A DNA stretch of 8,970 nucleotides from an uncultured Ruminococcus sp. Its GTDB lineage: Bacteria > Bacillota > Clostridia > UBA1212 > UBA1255. The notes below the pieces were generated by a model. That model was not told the DNA's origin, did not search any database, and saw only the letters and a program-made list of their open reading frames with translations. Below are positions 1 to 5,845 of this stretch, piece after piece. The position numbers were made by a program, and so were the translations under genes. Position 1 is the stretch's first letter, and every line of letters begins with the position of its first letter. The stretch lies in the NCBI GenBank assembly GCA_902782885.1, contig CACZOW010000117.1:1-8970 (forward strand), given 5' to 3'.

Positions 1-1
1 A

Positions 2-814
2 TGTACTGTATACAATGTGATAAGGCTCTCTCAGTATTTGTACGAGATCACGGAAGATATTAAATATCTCGACTATATCGAAAGAGCGGCACTGAACGGG
101 ATCGCCGGCTCAATAAATGATAAAGGCTGCAAAACATATTATCAGTTTATGGAGGAGAAAGCCACCAAACATTTTCATGATTATGACGGTGGATTCTGGT
201 GCTGTACCGGCACCGGAATGGAAAATTTTCAGCGCCTGCTGGCGGTTGTCGGGTACGACCGTAAAGACGCGCTGGATATAAACATGTTCGTTTCGTGTAC
301 TGTAAAAGGCAGCTGCGGAATTGAATTATCGATCGATAACGAAGATGAGATCAATGAGATCACCATCCTCCGCGATTCCGAAGGAATCTTGCGTCTGCGT
401 GTGCCCGAATGGGCAAACAACTGCTCACTAAGTTTCAACGGCAGCGAGATAACGACGTGCGTCGACGGGTATTATATCATAAAAGGGCCGTTCAATGCGG
501 GTGACAAAATTACATATATTACACGGTTCAGATCGCAGATCGAATGGTCAGATGCTGAGAACGTATTTACGCTTAGATACGGACCATATCAGATGGTATC
601 GCTCGACCGGGCCGGGGCTCACGTAAGCGGAAACAGAGACGAGGGCTGGATCGCAGATCCGTACATTTACAAAGTTGACAGCTGGTATTTTATAGAAACT
701 CCGAACGGGATCTATCAGCTGAAAAAGTACGGCGAAGTGTATGATGATGTGTTTACAACGTTTTTTATTCTGGATTCACAAAATAAATCAAATCGAAAGG
801 ATGGAAAGAAATGA
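2..814 (+). CDS. GH127-family (DUF1680) beta-L-arabinofuranosidase-like enzyme, C-terminal part; 5' end outside the window
   Basis: The reading frame is open to the left edge, so this is a partial gene of which 270 residues are visible; family members usually have about 600 or more. The first residues read CTVYNVIRLSQYLYEIT. This matches the DUF1680 segment (E-x-C-x-TYN-ML-L) whose Cys is a zinc ligand in GH127. At 200-205 the pair Cys-Cys sits in FWCCTGTGMEN, the family's hallmark: in characterised members the first Cys is the nucleophile and both bind zinc. The rest (LRLRVPEWA, then YGPYQMVSL) fits the C-terminal beta-sandwich region. GH127 enzymes remove beta-L-arabinofuranosyl units from plant glycans, but DUF1680 is broad and the exact sugar is inferred. 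The GTG at 17 is an internal Val codon and should not be taken as the start. The stop overlaps the next start by ATGA, suggesting translational coupling. Confidence 0.88.
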   Translation, partial: CTVYNVIRLSQYLYEITEDIKYLDYIERAALNGIAGSINDKGCKTYYQFMEEKATKHFHDYDGGFWCCTGTGMENFQRLLAVVGYDRKDALDINMFVSCTVKGSCGIELSIDNEDEINEITILRDSEGILRLRVPEWANNCSLSFNGSEITTCVDGYYIIKGPFNAGDKITYITRFRSQIEWSDAENVFTLRYGPYQMVSLDRAGAHVSGNRDEGWIADPYIYKVDSWYFIETPNGIYQLKKYGEVYDDVFTTFFILDSQNKSNRKDGKK

Positions 815-1767
815 AAAAGAAAATCATGGCGGTGCTCGTTATATGCTGCATTTTTGTAACGATGGCCATCTCTGCCAATGCCGAGGATGCTGACTTTTAC
901 TACTGGAATTACGAGGAAACCCTCGACGACGTCGGAGGCCGGCTTGCCCTTACCGGAAAAGATCCCTCAGGTGAACTGGATGCGGTATACAACGACGGAG
1001 TAATATCAAACACGTTCTGTGTGGATATGACTTCATCCAGATTTGCCCAGACTGAGCTTGACAGAGCAGTCGACAGCTTCTCGTTTGCGTCCTGGTTCTA
1101 TCTGCCGTCAGAATATGCAAACCGTTTTGCGTATACTACGCTTTTCTCTATAGGAGCATTCGATGTTCCGGAATCTTTTGTTCACAGTTTCTTCGAGGCG
1201 AGGGCAGAAGGAGATTATAACTTCTGCATCTGGCTGGGAGCGACCGGAGCTGCAGTGGCACAAGTAGAGACTGATGGCTGGCATCACGTGGGCTGGACGT
1301 ATGATGCTCAGACGCAAACGTCAAAAGTGTATTTCGACGGAGCGCTGGTATACGATCAGGTTATGGCATCAGCCTTCACTGGTGTACCCGCGGGGACCTC
1401 TTTCTATATCGGTCACCAACCGGTACAGTGGCTGTTTACGGACACGCGTGTTGACGAGACCGTATTCGCGCCGTCTGTCTGGAGTGAAGAACAGATAAAG
1501 GCATTGTACAATGACCCTGCGAATGCAGCAAAGACATTGAGTTCCGCTTTCGCGCCTGAAACGACTCCTGGAACTACGCCTGAAACGACCCCCGAAACTA
1601 CACCCGAAACGACTCCGGCGACAACAGTTGAGACAACTCCGGAAACAACACAAGAACAGCTTCCGCAGACCGGGGACAACGCTTCGGAGATCATCGTATT
1701 GATGGCCGCTGTACTTGTTGCGGGTTCTGCCATAATGATCCAGCTTAAAAAGCGTTTGAGTAATTGA
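811..1767 (+). CDS. Secreted LamG-like (concanavalin A-like) domain protein with LPQTG cell-wall anchor
   Basis: This 318-residue protein begins MKKKIMAVLVICCIF, a typical signal peptide, with likely cleavage after Ala24 (A-N-A). Residues about 30-240 resemble a LamG/concanavalin A-like jelly roll: FSFASWFYLP, DGWHHVGWTYD, SKVYFDGALVYD and a late VDETVFAPSVWSEEQIKALY segment are all typical of that fold. A Thr/Pro/Glu repeat linker (250-280) is followed by LPQTG (284-288), a hydrophobic stretch and a KKRLSN tail, the full sortase sorting signal. The protein is therefore expected to be covalently attached to peptidoglycan. Its start overlaps the GH127 stop (ATGA), with purine-rich GAAAGGA about 9 bases upstream. 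The LamG-like domain and the neighbour suggest binding of carbohydrate at the cell surface, but no ligand can be read from the sequence. An adhesin role is the alternative. Confidence 0.85.
   Translation: MKKKIMAVLVICCIFVTMAISANAEDADFYYWNYEETLDDVGGRLALTGKDPSGELDAVYNDGVISNTFCVDMTSSRFAQTELDRAVDSFSFASWFYLPSEYANRFAYTTLFSIGAFDVPESFVHSFFEARAEGDYNFCIWLGATGAAVAQVETDGWHHVGWTYDAQTQTSKVYFDGALVYDQVMASAFTGVPAGTSFYIGHQPVQWLFTDTRVDETVFAPSVWSEEQIKALYNDPANAAKTLSSAFAPETTPGTTPETTPETTPETTPATTVETTPETTQEQLPQTGDNASEIIVLMAAVLVAGSAIMIQLKKRLSN
1558..1650 (+). repeat. Thr/Pro/Glu-rich repeat (ETTP units) encoding the wall-spanning linker
   Basis: Residues 250-280 of the LPQTG protein are built from the four-residue unit ETTP with GTTP, ATTV and ETTQ variants. 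Such linkers typically span the cell wall and are often O-glycosylated in surface proteins. The DNA copies differ at third positions, so it is a protein-level repeat rather than a fresh tandem duplication. Confidence 0.85.
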
Positions 1768-1780
1768 CAAAGGTGTTATT

Positions 1781-1814
1781 AAAAAGCAGCCGCTCATGTC
1801 AGGGCGGCTGTTTT
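1781..1814 (+). terminator. Intrinsic (Rho-independent) terminator after the LPQTG gene
   Basis: A perfect 7-bp G+C-rich stem (CAGCCGC at 1787-1793 with GCGGCTG at 1804-1810) encloses a 10-base loop. It is flanked by AAAAA upstream and TTTT downstream, and A-T pairing can lengthen the stem. It lies 19 bases after the stop codon and should end the GH127/LamG unit. Confidence 0.85.
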
Positions 1815-1840
1815 ATACTGTCGCAGCTATAACTTTCGTA

Positions 1841-1869
1841 TTGAATTAATCACGAAAAATGGTTATACT
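1841..1869 (+). promoter_or_regulatory. Sigma-A/sigma-70 type promoter of proS
   Basis: TTGAAT (1841-1846) and TATACT (1864-1869) are separated by exactly 17 bases and lie in an A+T-rich gap just after the terminator. Transcription would start near 1876, giving a leader of about 65 bases to the preferred proS start at 1940. That is too short for a T-box, and none is seen. Confidence 0.7.
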
Positions 1870-1924
1870 AATACAGCGTTTGCGGTGAAAAGCCATGAAG
1901 CGCTATTTACCAAAGTTATACAAT

Positions 1925-1932
1925 AAAGGTGA
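1925..1932 (+). promoter_or_regulatory. Ribosome binding site deciding the proS start
   Basis: AAAGGTGA lies 7 bases before the ATG at 1940. The alternative in-frame ATG at 1895 has no comparable purine-rich site and would lie less than 20 bases from the predicted transcription start. The start at 1940 is therefore preferred. Confidence 0.7.
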
Positions 1933-1939
1933 CATTGAT

Positions 1940-3391
1940 ATGGCAATGAACGAGAAAAACAAAGGCAAGGCCGTTGAGGCCATCACATCGATGAACGAAG
2001 ACTTTACGCAGTGGTACACGGACGTGGTGCTGCGGGCGGAGCTTATTGACTATTCCAGCGTGCGCGGCTGCATGATATTGCGGCCGTACGGCTACGCCAT
2101 CTGGGAGAACATAATGCACCTGCTGGACAAACGCTTCAAGGAAACCGGACACGAAAACGTGGCGATGCCTATGTTCATCCCCGAGAGCCTGCTCCAGAAA
2201 GAGAAGGATCATGTGGAAGGCTTCGCGCCGGAAGTTGCCTGGGTCACCCACGGCGGCACGGAGGAACTGACCGAGCGCCTGTGCGTTCGCCCTACGTCCG
2301 AAACGCTGTTCTGCGACCATTATTCACATATAATCCATTCGTACCGCGACCTGCCCAAACTGTACAATCAGTGGGTGAGCGTTGTCCGCTGGGAGAAGAC
2401 CACGCGGCCGTTCCTGCGCTCGCTGGAGTTCTACTGGCAGGAAGGCCACACCGCCCACGCGGATGAAGCCGGCGCGGAAGCGGAGACGCTGCGGATGCTG
2501 GACGTGTACGCCGATTTCTACAAGGAAGCGCTGGCGATCCCGGTGATCAAGGGGCGCAAAACGGACAAAGAAAAGTTCGCGGGCGCGAAGGCAACGTACA
2601 CCATCGAGTCTATGATGCACGACGGCAAGGCGCTCCAGTCGGCCACGTCCCACAACTTCGGCGACGGCTTCGCCCGGGCGTTCGACATTCAGTACACGGA
2701 TAAGGACAACACGCTCAAGTACGTGCATCAGACGTCATGGGGATTGTCCACCCGCACCATCGGCGCGATCATTATGGTGCACGGCGACGACAACGGGCTG
2801 GTATTGCCGCCCGCCATCGCGCCCATCCAGATCGTTATTGTCCCCGTGGCGATGCATAAAGAAGGCGTGCTGGACCGCGCGAACGCGCTGGCAGACGAGC
2901 TCAGAGCCAAAGGCTTCCGCGTGAAGCTGGACGATTCCGACAAGATGCCCGGCTGGAAGTTCGCCGAGTGGGAAATGAAGGGCGTGCCGCTGCGTATCGA
3001 ACTCGGGCCGCGGGATATCGAGAACAACCAGTGCCTCGCCGTGCGCCGGGACAATGGCGAAAAGACTCCCGTATCGCTGGACGAGATCGGTACCAAAGCG
3101 CAGGAACTTCTGGACAACGTGCACGACGCGCTCTACGAAAAAGCGCTGGCCAGCCGCGAATCCCGCATATACGACGTAACCGATTACGAAGAGTTTAAAA
3201 AGACCATCGCGGAGAAGCCCGGTTTCGTGCGGGCAATGTGGTGCGGCGATAAAGAATGCGAGCTGAAGATCAAAGACGACACTCAGGCCACGTCCCGCTG
3301 CATGCCGTTCGAGCAGGCTTCGCTTTCGGACAAATGCGTATGCTGCGGCCGGCCCGCGAAGCATATGGTGGTGTGGGGCAAAGCGTACTGA
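1940..3391 (+). CDS. proS: Prolyl-tRNA synthetase, archaeal/eukaryote-like (type 3), class II
   Basis: This cytoplasmic enzyme charges tRNA-Pro with proline using ATP. From the start at 1940 it has 483 residues, close to the usual length of the type lacking the bacterial editing insertion. Class II features are visible: RPYGYAIWENIM near residues 49-60 (motif 1 region), RPTSE at 117-121, VVRWEK-TTRPFLR around Arg150 (motif 2), and WGLSTRTIGAIIMVHGDDNGL around Arg272 (motif 3). An anticodon-binding domain follows (PIQIVIVPV, LRIELGPRDI). The C terminus has Cys435, Cys440, Cys466 and Cys469 in the spacing C-x4-C-x25-C-x2-C of the zinc-type domain. It ends in WGKAY, the conserved C-terminal Tyr of this type. 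Without the editing insertion, correction of Ala-tRNA-Pro would need separate proteins, none of which are here. It has its own promoter, and no terminator is seen after its stop. Confidence 0.95.
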   Translation: MAMNEKNKGKAVEAITSMNEDFTQWYTDVVLRAELIDYSSVRGCMILRPYGYAIWENIMHLLDKRFKETGHENVAMPMFIPESLLQKEKDHVEGFAPEVAWVTHGGTEELTERLCVRPTSETLFCDHYSHIIHSYRDLPKLYNQWVSVVRWEKTTRPFLRSLEFYWQEGHTAHADEAGAEAETLRMLDVYADFYKEALAIPVIKGRKTDKEKFAGAKATYTIESMMHDGKALQSATSHNFGDGFARAFDIQYTDKDNTLKYVHQTSWGLSTRTIGAIIMVHGDDNGLVLPPAIAPIQIVIVPVAMHKEGVLDRANALADELRAKGFRVKLDDSDKMPGWKFAEWEMKGVPLRIELGPRDIENNQCLAVRRDNGEKTPVSLDEIGTKAQELLDNVHDALYEKALASRESRIYDVTDYEEFKKTIAEKPGFVRAMWCGDKECELKIKDDTQATSRCMPFEQASLSDKCVCCGRPAKHMVVWGKAY

Positions 3392-3454
3392 TTGCAAGTT
3401 GCAAATGGCAAATGGCAAATGGATAAGATCAAAGGGCAAATTGCAAAGGGCAGC
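3392..3454 (+). repeat. Degenerate heptamer array A, between proS and the CotH-like gene
   Basis: Nine units of seven bases follow in unbroken register from the base after the proS stop: TTGCAAG, TTGCAAA, TGGCAAA twice, TGGATAA, GATCAAA, GGGCAAA, TTGCAAA, GGGCAGC. The core is [T/G][T/G]GCAAA. The last part lies inside the next gene and codes for the first residues of its signal peptide. The same unit recurs at 5784-5832. The function is unknown; it resembles the short tandemly repeated heptamers described between genes in some bacteria. Confidence 0.8.
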
Positions 3455-5785
3455 TTAACGGCGGTTGCGATCGCGGCAGCGCTGATGCTTTTTGCAGGCT
3501 GCGGAAAAGGAGCAGGTGCGGACAACGTGCCTGCTACTTTGGTTTTGACCCCGGAATCGACCGCGTTGCCCACGCCGACACCGACGCCGACGGCCGTTCC
3601 CACTCCTGCACCTACGCCTACGCCCGAACCTACGCCGGAGCCAACGGCGGCGCCGGATATCGTCGTCAACGACGCCGAAGCGCTGATCGCGGCCCTCGCC
3701 GCACCGTCAGGAACTGAAACGGGGGACAGACCCGTCGTACTGGCACTGGGCGGAGATATTGAAGTTCAGGGGCTTACGGTGGCGCGGCCGTGCGTCGTCA
3801 GACTGGAAGCGCATGAACTGAAAGTGGCGGGGGAGCTGTTCATTGCCTGCGAAAACGGCAGCGTGCGGTTCGAAAACGGTAAACTGAAAGCGGACCGGCT
3901 CGGCGCGTTTGCAAGGGGGACAGACCTGGTGCTGGATAAAGAACTCAGCGGGTGCGAGACGGAATTCGGGACAGAGCCGGATACCGCGCCGGGCGCCGTG
4001 CCCGGGATAGACAACTTCAATATTTTGCTGCGCTCGCTGAACGGCATTCCGGCCGGTGAAACATGCGTGCAGGTGCGTTCACGGGAAGAGCTTGAAAGGC
4101 TGCTGGATCCGGAGCTGCTTCCTGTGCTCCGGGCCGGAGACGCGTTCCGGATCATGTTTGACCCCGAAAACGAGGCGGCGCTCGGAGAACTGCCGTTTAT
4201 TGACGTCCCCCTCAGCGACCTTTTGTGGGAAACGCCCGGTGCGCCATCTCCGGAGTACGTTTCCATGTATTTCAACGTTCGCGCGTATAACGGGGCAGAA
4301 ATGGCCGCGTTCGGGCTGGGAGGGTCAGGATCCGCAAAACTCGGTAAAATCGATTACAGCGCCAAAACCGGGCTTCAGGGGCAGCTTCAGTGGGAGATAC
4401 GGGGCAACACCGTGCGCCTCGCCGTGCCGCTGCACGTCGGAGAAGACTTTATGAAATATGCGCGGCTGGATTTCGGCGTTGACGGCGGCAGCGCGGAACC
4501 GAATCCCGAGGCGGTCAACGGCGACGGCAGCATCTACCTCACGCGCTTCAAAACGCTCACCGTCACCGACGCGCTGGGCGGCACGCGTGTGTACCGCGTT
4601 GACATCGCGCGCAAGTACGGCAGCATCCCCGTTGTCCTCATAGAGACCGAGAACGGCGCCCCCATCGAGAGCCAGGAAGATTACCTGCGCTGCCGGGTAT
4701 CGGTCGTAAACACCGAGTCCTCCGGCTTCGAAGCGCTCGCATTCACCGACGCGGGCATACGCGGCCGCGGCCACTCCACCTGGAAATGGGATAAAAAGCC
4801 CTGGCGCGTCAAATTCGATTCCGGCGTTTCGCTGTTCGGACTGCACAAGGCCAAAGACTGGGTGCTGCTGGCCAATTATTCGGACAAAAGCCTCATCCGC
4901 AACGTGGTGGCCTTCGACATGGCCCGGGGGCTGTCCTTCGGCTTCGTGCCGCACCAGTTCCCCGTCGACGTATACCTGAACGGCGAGTATCAGGGCGTGT
5001 ACACCATGGGGGAGCAAATAGAACGGAATCAGGAGCGGGTGGATATCGGCCGCGATTACGAAGATCCGGACACCGGGTACCTGCTGGAGATCGGCGGCTC
5101 CAACCCGGACGACGTGCGCGGCCGCGATTATTTCCACGCCGGACTTCTGAAATTCGTGACGATAAAAAGCCCCGACTCGCGGCAGATGAGCGAGGAACAC
5201 TACAAGTTCATCAGCGAATATGTTGCCGCCGCGGACCGGGAAGTGCAGGCGCTGGGGGACTATTACGAGTACGTTGACGCCAACGCGCTGTACGACTGGC
5301 TGATCATGTGCGAACTGACGTGCAACATTGACACCGCGTTCCGGCGCAGCTGCTTCATCACGAAGGACAAGGGCGGCAAGCTCTGCTTCGGACCGCTCTG
5401 GGATTTCGACCTGGCCATGGGCAATTTCTCCCGCGACGGCGGCGACTACACGTCGTGGGCGGCAACGGGCCGCGAATACGTGGGCGACACCTGGTTCGGC
5501 AGGCTGCTGGAAGACCCGAAGTTCACGGAACCTTTCAAGGCGCGCTGGTTCGAAATGCGGGACGACATTCTCCGGCGGGCAATGGACTCCATCGACCGCA
5601 ACGCCGCCCTGCTGGAATACTCGCAGCAGGAAAACTTCCTGCGCTGGCCTATCTGGGACGTGCGCGCCGGGTACCAGCCGTCGTCAATGAAGCAATATAA
5701 CACATACGAAAAGCAAATACAGTTTTTGAAAGACTGGCTCACCGAGCGCGCCGCCTGGCTGGACGAGGCAATTGGAGCACTTTGA
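3419..5785 (+). CDS. Putative lipoprotein with Pro/Thr linker and CotH kinase-like domain
   Basis: From the ATG at 3419 the product has 788 residues. It starts with a lipoprotein-type signal peptide (basic MDKIKGQIAKG, hydrophobic core, LFAGC with Cys28; Phe at -3 is less usual), so it is probably anchored outside the membrane. A Pro/Thr linker (51-79) follows. The segment IVVNDAEALIAAL...VVLALGGDI and the region to about 400 are of unknown function, perhaps beta-rich. CotH-like features come next: GIRGRGHSTWKWDKKPWRVKF (from Arg448), KDWVLLANYSDKSLIRN, NGEYQGVYTMGEQIE (from Asn521) and GPLWDFDLAMGN (658 on, Asp662 and Asp664). CotH proteins are atypical protein kinases; Bacillus CotH phosphorylates spore-coat protein CotB. 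This extracellular, multidomain version is probably not a spore-coat kinase, and its substrate is unknown. The start is uncertain because a TTG at 3392 and the repeat-made ATG codons offer alternatives with no clear ribosome binding site. Confidence 0.85.
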   Translation: MDKIKGQIAKGSLTAVAIAAALMLFAGCGKGAGADNVPATLVLTPESTALPTPTPTPTAVPTPAPTPTPEPTPEPTAAPDIVVNDAEALIAALAAPSGTETGDRPVVLALGGDIEVQGLTVARPCVVRLEAHELKVAGELFIACENGSVRFENGKLKADRLGAFARGTDLVLDKELSGCETEFGTEPDTAPGAVPGIDNFNILLRSLNGIPAGETCVQVRSREELERLLDPELLPVLRAGDAFRIMFDPENEAALGELPFIDVPLSDLLWETPGAPSPEYVSMYFNVRAYNGAEMAAFGLGGSGSAKLGKIDYSAKTGLQGQLQWEIRGNTVRLAVPLHVGEDFMKYARLDFGVDGGSAEPNPEAVNGDGSIYLTRFKTLTVTDALGGTRVYRVDIARKYGSIPVVLIETENGAPIESQEDYLRCRVSVVNTESSGFEALAFTDAGIRGRGHSTWKWDKKPWRVKFDSGVSLFGLHKAKDWVLLANYSDKSLIRNVVAFDMARGLSFGFVPHQFPVDVYLNGEYQGVYTMGEQIERNQERVDIGRDYEDPDTGYLLEIGGSNPDDVRGRDYFHAGLLKFVTIKSPDSRQMSEEHYKFISEYVAAADREVQALGDYYEYVDANALYDWLIMCELTCNIDTAFRRSCFITKDKGGKLCFGPLWDFDLAMGNFSRDGGDYTSWAATGREYVGDTWFGRLLEDPKFTEPFKARWFEMRDDILRRAMDSIDRNAALLEYSQQENFLRWPIWDVRAGYQPSSMKQYNTYEKQIQFLKDWLTERAAWLDEAIGAL
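3569..3655 (+). repeat. Pro/Thr-rich linker repeat in the CotH-like lipoprotein
   Basis: Residues 51-79 alternate Pro and Thr (PTPTPTPT, then PTPAPTPTPEPTPEPT). This stiff linker after a lipidated Cys typically lifts the globular domains away from the membrane through the cell wall. Confidence 0.85.
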
Positions 5786-5832
5786 TAAAGGGCAAATGGC
5801 AAAGGGCAAATGGCAAAGGGCAAAGGGCAAAT
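5784..5832 (+). repeat. Heptamer array B, between the CotH-like gene and the glycyl radical enzyme gene
   Basis: Six perfect units in register fill 5791-5832 in the order GGCAAAT, GGCAAAG, GGCAAAT, GGCAAAG, GGCAAAG, GGCAAAT. They differ only at the seventh base. An imperfect copy, GATAAAG (5784-5790), overlaps the TGA stop of the previous gene. The array is better preserved than array A, has the same orientation, and ends just before the ribosome binding site of the next gene. Each T-type unit followed by G makes an ATG. The function is unknown. Confidence 0.9.
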
Positions 5833-5833
5833 G

Positions 5834-5840
5834 AAGGTGA
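5834..5840 (+). promoter_or_regulatory. Ribosome binding site of the glycyl radical enzyme gene
   Basis: AAGGTGA lies 5 bases before the ATG at 5846 and closely matches the site of proS (AAAGGTGA). It favours 5846 over the in-frame ATGs at 5810 and 5831, both of which are formed by heptamer units. Confidence 0.65.
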
Positions 5841-5845
5841 TCGAA

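Noticed and set aside
1895..1939. Upstream in-frame ATG as the proS start, adding 15 residues
   Set aside because: There is no ribosome binding site and it lies very close to the predicted transcription start. The site AAAGGTGA and the usual family length favour 1940.
3283..3669. Minus-strand frame with Gly-Val repeats (GSGVGVGAGVG)
   Set aside because: The repeats are only the reverse reading of the Pro/Thr linker codons and the heptamer array. The same applies to the VVSGVV repeats opposite the ETTP linker at 1413-1733.
4325..5200. Open frame of 291 codons on the minus strand opposite the CotH-like gene
   Set aside because: It lies opposite the conserved CotH region, has no domain, and its length is expected from the G+C-rich codon usage of the real gene.
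3392..5832. The heptamer arrays as CRISPR or as an insertion-sequence remnant
   Set aside because: The units are seven bases long with no spacers, there are no cas genes, and the intervening 2.4 kb is an ordinary intact gene with no transposase or long terminal repeats.
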